The notes: a model not told the origin generated them from the sequence alone. A stretch of 64,000 nt of DNA from Escarpia spicata (GCA_963995525.1 OZ023210.1:24712905-24776904), one strand, 5' to 3'; positions 22,913 through 35,166 are shown, counted from the stretch's first letter. A program made the numbers and translations.

Positions 22913-23534
22913 GGTCAGCACACTGATAGTTTTCCCATTGGCGACCATGTTAATGTTTTGTCTGATTATAAGAAAACGTGACCTATAAAATGTCTTAAAC
23001 TTCTCACCTGCTGTTATCATCATCTCATTGACATGCTGATAGATTTTGAAAAAATGGCATACTTCTACCTCTTGCAAAATGCCTGTATGTTTGACACCCG
23101 TCAATATTTTCCAATGGATGCAGGCAGTAATCCGGCTAAAGGGTCAACTAGCCAAATACCCTTCCTCTTGGTAAAAACAGCTAAAAACACACCATTTTAT
23201 TTTTTAACAGCTTCTACAATCACATCTAGAAATCTGACTCTCAAATGCACTTATGTCAGAACAGGTGAATATTGTAAAACAAAATTCTGCACTTTGTCGT
23301 TGTAACCAAGCAGGAAATCTAACAGGGTCCTGACGGGGTCAGCCCACTGTTGGTTTTCCCATAGGCGACCATGTTAACGTTTTGTCTGATTATAAGAAAA
23401 CGTGATCTATAAATTGTCTTAAACTTCTCACCTGCTGTTATCATCATCTCATTGACATGCCGATAGATTTTAACAAAAATTGCATACTTCTAGCTCTCGT
23501 AAAATGCCTGTGTGTGTGACACCCGTCAATATTT
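22913..23534. repeat. Pair of ~200-bp direct repeats
   Basis: 22913-23112 and 23335-23534 align over their whole length at roughly 90% identity. Both contain GGCGACCATGTTAA(T/C)GTTTTG, TTAAACTTCTCACCTGCTGT and GTGACACCCGTCAATATTT-like ends. They are 422 bases apart. The second copy runs directly into the LINE at 23.53 kb. A 24-base unit (TTTACAAATGCCGGCAAGAA) is also tandemly doubled at 23532-23578. Confidence 0.75.
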
Positions 23535-25790
23535 ACAAATGCCGGCAAGAATTTATTTACAAATGCCGGCAAGAAATTATCGACAGATCAATACCGCTGC
23601 GATATGTGATGAAATCCGTTCGTTGCTACTGTCAAATCATCTGTCTGGTGACATGAACCATGCTGTTGACATGTACAATGAAACCATTGCGGCTATCATT
23701 GACAAGCAAGCACCGTTAAAGAACCGCTCAGTGATTGTACGACCACACACGCCGTGGTATAACGATGGCATACGATCGCAAAAATGTGTTAGACGACAAC
23801 TGGAAAGAACATGGAGAAAATCTGGACTGGAGTCTGACATGCTTGCCTACTGCCTTCAGCGCCAGCTCGTCTCTTCGTCTGTGCACCGTGCAAAACTTGA
23901 ATACCACACGAATCAAATTACTGATGCATCTGGTGACCAGAAGCAGCTGTTCAAGATTGTTGCCAAGCTCCTACACACTGATAATGGCACACCACTACCG
24001 CCATGTGACTCGTCTGACACACTGGCAATGCGGTTCTCGGATTTCTTCTCAGAAAAGATTTCGAAAATTCGGTCTGAACTGAATCAGAATGTCATCATTG
24101 TAAATGTCTCTGCTGAGGATGCACCGCAGACATGTCTGCTGACTGCATTTGAGCCAGCCACTGAGCCTGAAATTGGAATGTTGTTGAAGTCATCGCAGGT
24201 GAAATCTTGTGAACTTGACCCCATTCCGACATGGCTTCTTAGAGACTGTGCGCACGATGTTGTACCTGTGCTCATGACAATTGTTAACCTGTCTCTGAGA
24301 ACGGGGGTAATGCCTTCACACTTGAAGGAAGCACACATCAGGCCAGTACTCAAGAAACCGAATCTAGACAAAACTGTCTTGAATAACTACCGACCCGTGT
24401 CAAATCTACCTTATTTATCGAAGACAATAGAACGTGTCGTTGCTGCGAGATTGTCAGCTCACATGTCAGAGCACAATCTCTGTGAGCCCTATCAGTCAGC
24501 GTACAAGCCGAATCACAGCGTTGAGACGGCCCTTGTCTGTGTGCAGAATCACATCCTGCACGCAATGGACAATCAGAATGTTGTCATCATGGTTCTCCTG
24601 GATCTATCGGCTGCGTTTGACACCGTCGACCATGAAGTGATGTTGCATAGACTCTCGCATGATATCGGAGTGGTCCAAGATGCACTGGACTGGTTTAAGT
24701 CATACCTGAGAGACAGAGTCCAGTCAGTCCACATTCATGGTGCTACATCGCCTGCTCGTCCTTTGGTATACGGGGTACCACAAGGCTCCGTGCTGGGTCC
24801 TCAGCTGTTCTCTATCTATGTAGCACCAGTTGCTAAGATTATTCGCAAATACAATTTGATGTGTCATTTCTACGCGGATGATACTCAAATCTACATTCCA
24901 GTGAAACCCCACCAAGAGAACATTGTTGCGGCTGTCGTCCGTATTGAAGAATGTGTAGCTGAGATCAGGACGTGGATGATGACAAACTTTTTAAAGTTGA
25001 ATGACTCAAAGACAGAAGTCATCGTGTTCGGCTCTGCGCAACAACTAAGAAAAATTGAGCTGCGCACACTATGCATTGGAGACTGTTTGGTCACTGTAAC
25101 TCAGAATGTACGGAATCTTGGTGTACAGTTCGATGCCGAGATGAAGATGGAGACGCACGTGACTGCTGTCTGTAAATCTGCAATTTTCCATCTCCGAAAT
25201 ATTGCAAGAATAAGACGTTATCTAACACCTGCAGCGACAGAACAAGTCATACATGCGTTTGTTACCAGCAGACTTGACGTTGGCAATGCATTACTCCACC
25301 GACTGCCTGTGAAACAACTAGAACGGTTGCAGAGAGTACACAACTGGGCGGCTCGCCTTGTCGACGGCGCCAGGAAGTTCTGTCATGTCACACCTCTATT
25401 GATCAAGCTGCACTGGCTGCCGATACCAGTTAGAGTAGAGTATAAGATACTTCTACTCACGCACCGAGCACTGACTGGCTGTGCACCACAGTATATCACC
25501 AAATGTTTGAACACACGTCAGCCAACTCGATTGTTGCGCTCCAGTGAACACAATCATTTATGTGTACCACGTGCAATGCGTCGCTGGGGTGATAGATCCT
25601 TTTGCGTGGCAGCCCCAACACTGTGGAACTTGCTGCCGCAAAAGTTGACTGCAACAACAATGACAAACACTGATTTTAAATCAAACCTTAAGACTTACCT
25701 GTTTTCCCGAACATTCTGTACTGCGCCGTGAGCAACGATTGTTGGAACGGCGCAATATAAATGTCACGATTTGATTTGAAGAATTACTCC
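23535..25790 (+). mobile_element. CR1-like LINE, 5'-truncated, with an intact RT reading frame
   Basis: A single open frame covers 23512-25731 (739 codons as counted from a GTG). The LINE-derived part begins at about NYRQINTAAICDEIRSLLLS. It shows the pre-RT linker (DKQAPLKNRSVIVRPHTPWY), RT fingers (NYRPVSNLPYLSKTIERVVA; LCEPYQSAYKPNHSVETALV), palm (VLLDLSAAFDTVDHEVML about residue 360; GVPQGSVLGPQLFSIYVAP about 419; FYADDTQIYIP about 453), and the C-terminal domain (LHWLPIPVRVEYKILLLTHR). The endonuclease is missing, so the copy was probably 5'-truncated on insertion. The 3' end has the family's GGCGCAATATAAAT motif (25749). The lack of stops over 2.2 kb implies recent insertion; autonomous movement is unlikely without the endonuclease. 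Confidence 0.9.
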
Positions 25791-25894
25791 GCAAACAGGT
25801 CACACAGGCAAATTGCTGCCAAATATCCTTCCGCGTATTCAAATCTATGATGGCCGAGAAGGGCCATCACGTTTTTGTGTGGCAATCTGCAGCG

Positions 25895-26078
25895 CAATGG
25901 GGCGATGACGCGATGCGCGATGCGATGGGCGATGCGATGCGCGATGCGCGATGCGATGGACGATGCGCGATGCGATGGACGATGCGCGATGCGATGGGCG
26001 ATGCGCGATGCGATGCGCGATGCGATACGCGATGCGCGATGCGCGATGCGATACGCGATGCGCGATGCGATGGTATAC
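25895..26078. repeat. GC-rich minisatellite (GCGATGCGAT family)
   Basis: Irregular tandem arrangement of 6-, 8- and 10-base modules (GCGATG, CGCGATGC, GATGGGCGATGC, GATACGCGATGC). All frames are open on both strands and give MRDAMRDAR- or SRIAHRIAHR-type peptides, which are artefacts of the repeat. Confidence 0.95.
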
Positions 26079-27466
26079 ATTATAAAGGTGCCGCAATGAG
26101 CATGCGTACGCCGAAAACGAGACTTAGGCAGCCATTTTTATTTATTTGTATTAAGCACATTTCTGTTTGTGTTCAGAGCATGTGATGATGGCTGATGACG
26201 CTGACTATTGTCTCGGACATCTACTGGGATTGAATTTAGCCAAACAAAAAGGGATGCCAGGCAGGCAGCTTCTTCGCAAAAACTAGACTAGGGACTGAAA
26301 TAGGTTACTTTATAAAATGAAATATGTACCTATTCAACATTTTATTTGTTAAATAATTATTGTTTCCATCTGGATATCCCTGATCGCAAATATAAACACT
26401 ATTTTGTGTGCCTGCAGACACGATGAACCAGGGATGGTTAAGGTATTTCTCAGTTTAACATTAACCAACAGTTTTGAAGCCTATTTGTTTATATTTATTA
26501 ATTAATGACATAATATCTGTTCAGAATGCAAACATGTTATTTATGCCTTATATAAATTAAAATATAAACTTTTCATAATTTATGCTTCTTGATTTACTCC
26601 TCGGTCCCCAATATTTCCATATCTGGAAGAAACTGACACATATTCCGTGAGACGATCTTCGATACAAATGCAGTGATGTTTAATTACTTAATCTGGGTTC
26701 CGTAGTAGCACATAAAAGCAGCGTTGCGCCGAAATAAAAGTATGAATAACGCGGTGTCAATAAATAGGACCGTTCAAATCAGGCTACCAGCGCTATTGGA
26801 CCACGTAATCAACAGCCGAAATTGACAGGAAGTTAACTTGTAGTAGGTCTACTATGAGGTGCACGGTGCGCGCGGTGCCTCTACAATTCGATTCACTTAG
26901 GGGTCATCTCAGAACGTCGATGTCCGATATCAGACGAAATTACTTTCATCTTGCCTCAGCCCCCCCCCCCCACCCACCCACTCATTACTTATCTATCCCG
27001 ACACTGCTTCCCGTCTCCTTTCTAGTTTGGGAAATAAAACACGGGTTGATAACCGATGGACGTTTCGTTCAATAAACCCCAACTTTTTTTCAATTTCTAA
27101 AAATAATTATTTTTTATGGTGGTTATCACGGCTACACATACCACTTCTTAACCTATCGTATTTGACCAACTATGTATGACCGAAATTGAGGTGATTAATA
27201 TTTAACACCTGGTGGTGAGTACACCAAGGGAAGCGTGTCTTGGTCATGCATGACTGACTAGTTTCCGAACTCTTCTGGCTTTTCTTCAGGCTCTGTAAGC
27301 CGTTGTATTGGCCAAGCCTCGGGCCTTGCATAAATGTAAACAAATACTGGATCTATACTTTCAATATCACCAGTGGCACAGTGGGTGTACTTTAAAACGT
27401 GACAAACAGTATATTTCTTTCGCGTGGTTAATATATTGAACATTGTCATACAGGTATAACACTAAA
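26079..27466. other. Intergenic sequence upstream of the deoxyribonucleotidase gene
   Basis: Mostly AT-rich. A C-run lies at 26960-26972 and the left copy of an inverted repeat at 26979-27070 (see the repeat entry). The sequence between 27100 and 27466 should hold the promoter and 5' UTR; no clear TATA box was found. Confidence 0.5.
26979..27070 (+). repeat. Dispersed repeat, left copy of an inverted pair flanking the gene
   Basis: The segment from CTCATTACTTATCTATCCCG to ACGGGTTGATAACCGATGGACG recurs, inverted, at 31820-31906 with only a few mismatches. Both copies contain TTTGGGAAATAAAACACGGG. Similarity stops sharply on both sides, so it looks like a short mobile repeat or a duplicated 3' UTR piece. 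Confidence 0.8.
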
Positions 27467-30400
27467 ATGTCGAGTCGCCAAAATGGGAAGAGGTCGCTTC
27501 GAGTCTTAGTTGATATGGATTGTGTGCTGTGCGATTTCGAGGGTCATTTTTTGAAAGTGTTTCGAGATAAATATCCCGATGATCAGTTCATACCTCTTGC
27601 ATCAAGGAACACGTTCTATCTGGTTGATCAGTACGGCGAGTTGGAGGACCAGTTGAAGGTAAGGAAGCGGACATAATAATTAACAGGCCCGTCGACTCCC
27701 AAGACATGCGACTCTTTTATTAGCCTTACTGCCCCTTGCCTTGGCTTAGGCCAGGCTTCACTGCCTTCAGTTCAGACTCGGTGCTGCCTAGATTCTAGGC
27801 TAAGGCTAAGCCGTGATTATATTGTGAACACTAATTAGAGTAATTAATTAATTAATAGACCTGTCTCAGTCCCTTCGCATCCGTTCTACATACCAATTAG
27901 CCTGTCGGCGTGGCTGTAGGCAGTGGGTGCGTAAGCACCCCTGGTTGAGATCTGAAGCGGGTCAAAATTTAGGTCTTGGGGTCATTCCTACCGACCGCAT
28001 ATTGAACGACCTGTCAGAGGCAGTTGCATGTTACAATCAGGGGAGAACGTTTCTACCAAGACGTCAACACCTTCCTTGGTGCATGGTGTCAGCATCCACC
28101 AACATGGATGAGACAATGAACAAATATTAACAAAACAAACAGACAAATTGTACGTGACTTTTGAGCAATCCTGGCAGCGTTCCAACTTAATTGCTTCTGG
28201 CGCTGTGGAGAAGACAAATCGGCAGCTTCCACACACATTGCACCGAGAACGACATGTGCCTAAGCGAAACGACGGTCGCGGCTAGTCTATCAAAACCATG
28301 GAGTGATGGACAACGATAAGGAGCACTGCTGGATTTAATGCAGGTCAGATAGGACAGCTGCCCAGGGGCCACCACGATATATTTTTAACGAGGCCGTCAC
28401 AAGACGCCATTTGCATAATTTCTTTAGAGTCAACATTTTAGACGTAACCAGAATGCTTTAAAAGTATGTAAACATTGGTGTTCTAAATGGGCAAGTCATA
28501 ATTTGCTGTGAAGTCCCTGTTGTAGACGGTAGGGGGAGTAACAACTATTATGGTATGATGACCGGCCAATCACTTCCCAGGGCTAAATCTGGCACTGATG
28601 ATGAGTGACATTATCGTCGTTCGTTGTCGGATATCGGAAGCGGACTGTTGAGTTCGCTGCAGTAGCCGCTTTACCAAAATTTATGCTTCGAAGTGCTGCT
28701 GAGTAATTGGTGTGGAGAGGGGTTATCATCAATAGATAAAATATGTCTATATTGTAATTGGGAAGGATTACTAATAAAATATCCACATTGCCAATTTTGT
28801 ACACGTACATAATCTATGATATTGAAATGTCTTTAAATATACAGAAATATGAACCGGCCAACCAAGTATACTAATCAATATTTCTTTGTAGGTGAATGTA
28901 TTCTCATTCCTCAGTATGCTCGATCATTTTCTTTGCATCATTTTTTATGTATAAACAAACTATCTTTGTAATTCCAGGACAAATGCAGACTGATATATGA
29001 AACTAAGGGATTTTTCCGAAACCTGCCGCAAATAGAGGGCGCCATTGATGCTGTGAAGAAGATGTCTGGAAAGGACGGGTCTGTTTGTGTGCTATTTACA
29101 ATTCTAATCACCATTCTGATCACCATTCATAATTTTTATCATCATTCTGATCAATGTTCACCATTCTTTTCACCATTCACGATTCTGATCATCATATGAC
29201 AGTGAAAGCTAGTCGACTTAGTATACAGGGTTTCATATGTCGTCTCGGTTGTATTTGGAATCGACGAGGTTCATGTGTTGGAGTGGTTGCTTCACAAGTT
29301 TGTGTAGTTCCCTACATCATGTTTAAAATGGAACTGTTTTGGTGTCTAATGTAAACCAAAAAGCAAATTGAGCAACCATAAACACATTATATGTGTACAT
29401 CTGTCAATACAGTACTTAGCATTTTGTCTATACCACATGATCTGAAAAAAGACCAGTTCTAGATCTTAAGAATATATTATCGTAAAGGCTGTATGGTGGA
29501 ACTTGTCTCAATTCACTTATGATGTAAAGTACTATAGCCTTGTTGAGTTGTTACAACGGAACTTGTTGTTGTTTGTATGCTGTGGTTAACTGTTGGTTAA
29601 CGTTACACAATAGAGACGTGTCCTTGTTCTTTCTCGTTGCAGTGTCGAAGTGTTCATTTGTACCAGTCCTCTCACAAGTACGACCCACAGTATCGAGGAA
29701 AAGGTATCACCAACCATTTCACCAATACATTATCTTTTCTGTAAAGAATAATGCTTGTAGTGTCTTAGCGTGATGACATGTTAGTTACTTATGAGTTCTC
29801 TGACATTTAATCGATTTAAATTGTAGGAAAATCATAGGCGTCAGAATGTGGTGAATATTGGGGGGCAGAGGCTCAACAAAACCCTTCAATAATTGCACCC
29901 CATTGAGGCTCACTTACTTGCTGACATATTGGGGGCCTAAACATCTCCAGCCTGCCCACCAAAAATATTGGGGGGGTTCAGCCCTCAAAGCTCTCCGGTT
30001 CTGATCTCTGTGAAAATGGTTATTCTCGTGAAAGCCAGGGCTATTTCTCACGGGACGCGTATGTTCTACAGGTGTTTTCAATCACACTGTTCAATATGAA
30101 TTTCGTATATCAGCTTACATCTGGTGTTTTGGTTGAACCTATAATTACCACTTTTATTGCCAGATAATTCAGAATGTACAACTAATTTATCAAAGTGTAA
30201 ACAACTAAATTATCAAAGCGATGTTATCGGTAATTCTTTGCAAAAAATTCTCTGAATCAGTTTTTTATATGGGAACCACGTGATCGCATCAAACAGCAAA
30301 GAGCATTGCGGTTAGCCATGCACGCTTCTGCGATGCTGCCAATGGTGCGTTTTGAGGCCACGTTATCAATGTTTGTTTATTTGCAGTTTGAATGGGTGCG

Positions 30401-31255
30401 AGAAAACATGGGCGCAGACTGGCTAAGCCGAATGATTGTGGCAAGGGACAAAACCATGGCATACGGAGATATACTGATTGACGACCGTCCCTATATTAGA
30501 GGTACAAACAAACAGTCTACGTGTAACCCAAATATGTACAATACCAATACGTATCAATTATATATGTATATATTAAAAAATATATTCGCATTATTAGCGT
30601 TTAATGTTTAAGGAACGTAGTCTGTTCGTCTACCAGAATTGGCGGACGTAGTAATTTGTAACAGGAAATCTACTGTGTTGAATGTGGGAACGTTGAACAT
30701 CAAAGTGTATAGCAGTTACCTCTGCCCGATTCGGCTGTGTTGCCAATAAAGCTTGTTTGGAAAATTGATGTTTTATTTACTATTTGAACAATTACCTGTG
30801 GTTGTACCTTTAAATTGCGACCGTTGTTGTAGGCTTAATAAATACCATTTGGCGGGCAGTATGCATTCAATATAGTTAATATAGTCTTAAAAACAATATA
30901 TTAATTAATAAATGAAAAACAACTAGGAACAGACTGCCTTCTTTTAAAGCCAGCCAATGAACTGATATAGAGATGTGCAATAAAGGTACGCTTCCATGTA
31001 GTAATAAGCAGTAATCAAAATAAACCGAAAACAAATAGTTTTGTTATTGGAATACTAATCTTGTATTTGTCTGACGTGGTGCGTTTTGCAGGGGTTGTGA
31101 AACGCCCTAGCTGGGATCACGTGATCTTTACGGCCTGCCACAACACACATTTGAAACTGGAAAAGCTGCCTAGGCACGTGACAGACCGCCTCGATGACTG
31201 GACTGGTGACTCGTGGGAACGTCTCATTGAGAAGTACAAGATGAAAGTCACGTGA
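27467..31255 (+). CDS. NT5C: 5'(3')-deoxyribonucleotidase (NT5C/NT5M family), five exons
   Basis: It dephosphorylates deoxyribonucleoside monophosphates and helps balance the dNTP pool. Exons: 27467-27658, 28978-29078, 29643-29703, 30387-30501, 31092-31255. Every intron is GT-AG and the phases join to 210 codons. Motifs in order: HAD motif I DMDCVLCDFE (nucleophile Asp16, Asp18), GFF followed by PIxGA-type NLPQIEGAIDA, motif II ICTSPL (about 103-108), KFEWVRENMG, RDKT with the conserved Lys (about 140), and motif IV GDILIDDRP (Asp146, Asp150/151). The C-terminal block WDHVIFTACHNTHL is also typical. The length matches the ~200-aa family. The ATG at 27467 is the first in frame; there is no clear mitochondrial presequence, so the cytosolic form is more likely. 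Cys replaces the usual Gly in DMDGVLADF. Confidence 0.92.
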
Positions 31256-31807
31256 CGGCAACCGTCGAATCGGCGTGACAGAATTTTTGCATATCCGGGT
31301 GTATACTAATGATGATCTCAACAAGCAAAGCTGCAATAGCAGTTTTCTATGCACAAAGACGATAACACTTTAACGAGTCAGCGACGGAATGGTATATACT
31401 ACATTTTATTATTTTGTAATACGTTTTGATTGTTATTGTTACACAGTAGGAATAATATACATATGTACACCAGGCATGACGGTTTGGTTTGTGTTGTTTT
31501 CTTTACTAGAATAAGTAATGCGTTATCAGCATCGCTTTGCTGCAACTTTCCTTACTACGTGTTTTGGTCCCAGCCAGAACACAACTACATGATAGACACA
31601 ATCAGTACCAGTCAATGCAACAGTCAGTGGCCAACCTCTTCACTCCGCACGAGTTGCTCGACGAACGAACGAACGTATCACGGGTACTGCCACAACATTT
31701 CGTCGGCCATTCTCAGAGCCCGCCGTTTCTTGACTGTGTAATGCGACGGTGTCTGATATCTTGACTCCCGATGTAGCTGTGCCCCGGTTGTTGTCGCCTC
31801 AAGCTGC
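31256..31807. other. 3' flank of the deoxyribonucleotidase gene
   Basis: The 3' UTR and flank of the gene are expected here; no gene or repeat was recognised. Confidence 0.4.
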
Positions 31808-31819
31808 AAACATATTGAC

Positions 31820-31906
31820 ACCCGTCCATCGGTTATCAACCCGTGTTTTATTTCCCAAACTAGAAAGGGGACGGGAAGCAGTGTCGGGATAGATAAGAAA
31901 TGAGTG
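31820..31906 (-). repeat. Dispersed repeat, right copy of the inverted pair
   Basis: Inverted, nearly identical copy of 26979-27070 (CGTCCATCGGTTATCAACCC ... GATAGATAAGAAATGAGTGG). The pair brackets the whole deoxyribonucleotidase gene at a distance of about 4.8 kb. Confidence 0.8.
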
Positions 31907-33054
31907 GAGTTATGCGAAGGTCGTAGAGGTGAACAATAGAATATGATGGTGAATATCATGTTGTTCAAGAATGTGTGCCTGTGACCTGCCACAGCGAACC
32001 GAGTACACCTATATTACGTCGCACAGTCCTATTCCGCATGCGAGCCAAAACTGTTATCTAGGTAACGTCCTACCTGTTTTTTTTATTTTAGTACAAATGC
32101 GTACCTTACAATCTTTCAATGTCCCTTTCATTTTCCTCGACACCTATTCCAAAAGTAATAAAATACTAAATTTATGGTTGCTATGGATCGGCTTTTCACA
32201 TGGCCTTACTTATAAACCATTGTTTTCTCAAAACATCGCTTATTAAAAGTTTGCTTCACTTTTTTGTAATAAAGGAAAATCTACTGAAGATATTTCGGCA
32301 AATGAGGTATCATTTTAAAGTTTATAATCAGTGGAATCCAAACAGGTGCAAACCGTATTTCACGATTTAGCTGTATGTATGGGATATTTCACGATTTAGC
32401 TGTATGTGTGGGATATTTCACGATTTAGCTGTATGTATGGGATATTAAGCAAAAAACGGCTGCCTTTTGGGAACATAAATCATAACCGTCGTTATAAGTC
32501 ATCCACTATTTCGCTGTCGATGTTTTCGTCGTTGAAATTATACTTATGTGTAACTTGACGTTATAATACAAGATTAATAACGCGTTACGGTGCTTATAAT
32601 TTTGCAATTAATCTACTCGTTCAACTTACGAATTTTCGCTGCAGATATGCGATCTGGTATTGAACATCCATTTTCCATGTCTGAAACATAATAATATATG
32701 CTAATGTAGAAGGTGTAGCGAAATTCAACTAGACTATTCCACACTCTGTTATGACTTGGGAATTTGCCGTCATTCATGAGCATAGAAATATACATGTCTA
32801 TAGACAGGTCTCTGCAATCATTCTGCATTCATTATACACTAATCGCACAATTTGTGTAACATACGATTTGGTAAGTATGGAATCAATCATAACAACTACA
32901 GATCTTAAAAAGATAGTTCGATTTTGTTGCACAGTATGTGTTTCAAGTCGTTGTGCACGTCATTAAGCAATTATTCGGTGACACCAATAACACAATTCAA
33001 AGTGTTTACACCTGCCGCTGTTACGATCGCCTCGTCTTCGATCTACACAACCAG
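31907..33054. other. Non-coding sequence with a small tandem repeat
   Basis: AT-rich. Apart from the 29-bp repeat at 32356-32442, no gene or element is recognised. Confidence 0.5.
32356..32442. repeat. 29-bp tandem repeat, three copies
   Basis: The unit ATTTCACGATTTAGCTGTAT plus GTATGGGAT is repeated three times head to tail with one A/G difference. Confidence 0.95.
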
Positions 33055-33243
33055 CTACAGACGGAGTACAGTGTATATCACAGACATAGCAACTACAGTT
33101 GTACGCACATCGTATTTCTCGCGTTTCTCCATGTTCCATTCTCTCGGCAGCGTCCACAACTCTGGCAGCGGCCGGCTGGTCTTGAACGTGATCGCCGGCA
33201 GTTTGAGACCACTGCTCGTCCCTGAGCTGTTGTGGTCGGACAT
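33055..33243 (-). CDS. Short ORF, possible small membrane protein or exon
   Basis: An ATG-initiated 62-codon frame in a GC-rich island reads MSDHNSSGTSSGLKLPAITF, then TSRPLPELWTLPREWNMEKR and a hydrophobic C-terminus (TTVVAMSVIYTVLRL) that could be a membrane segment. The composition is coding-like, but overlapping frames on both strands are also open across the same island. Family not recognised. Confidence 0.25.
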   Translation of the reverse strand: MSDHNSSGTSSGLKLPAITFKTSRPLPELWTLPREWNMEKREKYDVRTTVVAMSVIYTVLRL

Positions 33244-34020
33244 GTTGGACGGATTCGCTCACTCGCCGTGTGCTTCTCTAGCAACGCCGCGCTGCGTGGG
33301 TCGGTCCTCCTGGTGCGACGTGTGCCGTTAATGGTGGGCCACACTGGTCAAGTTGGCGCCAGTCAACCATTTCAATGGGCTGTTTTCATGGCACTGACAA
33401 TGAGCGGGATTTAGAGCGACTGCGGTCGCTAGCTAAGTTTCATTGCATGGTATTATATGCGCTGCCAAAGCACCGACGGATTTGTTTAATGTTTCTTGTG
33501 ACTGCATTGCTTTGTACTTGGTTTGATATCCTAACCTAACCGGGTCTATGAAGGCGTCCCACTCATAGTGGAATCACGAAGGTAGTCAGCCGTGACTTGA
33601 GCAGACTATGCTGAGATTCTAATCGGCACGGATTACGCGTAAGAGCAGTTACGACACCAACTACATACTCAGCAGGGTGGGGGGGGGGGGGGGGGGGGCA
33701 CCACCGAGAGGGTATCACGTGGGGTCACCCACCACGGAGATGTCACCTGAACAATTAACAGTTAACCCGTGTAAAAAAAACATACATATACAGCACGTTA
33801 TCATATTCGTACAAGCTACGTTTGCTTGTTTGCAATCGATTTCCGTGTTTGTTATATTGAAGCTATTTTACCAAGTCCTTTTACTTGTAATGCGACTCAT
33901 TATGAAGCAATTTGATTTGTAAACATTTCGTTTAAAGTTGCTACATAAAAAGAACCGGGATTAACATTAGTAAGCTTAATACGTGTTTGAGGATCAGTTA
34001 GCTAGGACACAAAACACTTA
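33244..34020. other. No gene recognised; poly-G tract
   Basis: Includes a run of 20 G at 33679-33698. The remainder has no recognised coding or repeat structure. Confidence 0.5.
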
Positions 34021-34491
34021 CATTTTAGGGTGGCAATGAATTACATGGTAATTTTAAACTTTCAAATTTGTAGATGGCCTGTGCTAGGATTGTTATATAT
34101 GCTGAGAAAATGCTAAATCTGAAGTTTCAGTCCGATCGGACAATGTTTAGAGGTGCCTCATGCAGTGGCGTGTTACGACAACAAGTGCAATTTTAAAAAT
34201 TGTCCGATTTTGATGGATTTTATGATATTTATTACAAAAATAAAGGAAATTAAGACAATTTCATAAAGTATAATACATATTTTTTACACCAAGTTGTATG
34301 TATCTACTAGTGTACAACAGCACTTTTCGAAACACTAAGGTAAACTATAAAGAACACTGTCGAAAAAAATATATAAATGTACATTGTACACAACAGGAAT
34401 GTATATTTTTATTTCTTGCCCGAGCCGGACTGCCAATTCTGGTGTTCCTCGATGACTTGAAAGAGGAACTACCGTTGGTCCTCGTCTTTTG

Positions 34492-35163
34492 TTAGCGACA
34501 TATTGAATTGCTGCATAAGGGCCACTCCGCGCTCCGCTCGATCGTTGACGACGCTGAGCTTCGAGACACGTTGCTGAGCTGCAACGTATTGAGCATCACC
34601 GGGCCATTCCACGGGGTCAACCTCCAAAAACTTGTGGTCGATGCCCATCGCCCCGAAGAATTCCCCTCCGTCCCCTCCACCTCAGTGAGGGCCTTCACAA
34701 TTCTCCTCTTCGTGTCCACCGGAGTGTCATCATCGAAGAGGGCCAGTGGCACCAGATGCTCGCCAGAAGATGGTGGTGGCCGCCTTGGAGACTCCCTCGT
34801 CGGTCCCGGAGTAGTTATGCATTGCCTTCAAGAGGGCGAGGTCATTACCGGGCGCGGCGCGGGAACTGGTGCCATGGACCACGCCGGGAATTAGAGGAAC
34901 AGCGCGAAATAGACGAATCGCTGGATTCCCTTCTGCTCCCGGGTGGTTGCATCGAATTGATGACGGAAGAGGAATACCTTGATGTTGTACATGATTTTCG
35001 CCATCCAGCGAGCGTAATGGAGTGCATCTGGGCGCAAGAAGCGAATCCCTCGGTGGGGAACTCCTTCGAGGGCGATGATGGATAACTCCAGGAGCTCCCG
35101 GTAATCATCGCGGGGCTGGCCTTGATTTGGCCATAGCACACCCCAGAAACAAACGTGCATCAA
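34492..35163 (-). pseudogene. Uncharacterised multicopy invertebrate family, C-terminal exon, frameshifted
   Basis: The minus strand reads YRELLELSIIALEGVPHRGI, RFLRPDALHYARWMAKIMYN and IKVFLFRHQF, then PAWSMAPVPAPRPVMTS and, after a frameshift near 34760, LVPLALFDDDTPVDTKRRIV. The order (LEL.IIFLGG.P.RGI+F..PGA.HHARWM+K.IY.LK...FR.QF; AP....P..D...L; LVxLALFD) is one I recognise from a large set of uncharacterised, repeated genes in cnidarians, molluscs and lancelets. The function is unknown; the location between inverted repeats supports a transposon origin. At least one frameshift breaks it. Confidence 0.55.
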
Positions 35164-35166
35164 AAC

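Noticed and set aside
25784..26185. Repetitive Ala/Arg/Asp ORFs on both strands
   Set aside because: All frames of the GCGATG minisatellite are open; none has support outside the repeat.
27443..27466. Upstream start of the deoxyribonucleotidase
   Set aside because: The codon at 27443 is TTG; the first in-frame ATG is 27467.
33540..33660. Possible structured RNA gene
   Set aside because: No match to U1-U6, 5S or tRNA consensus could be recalled, and no strong stem was visible.
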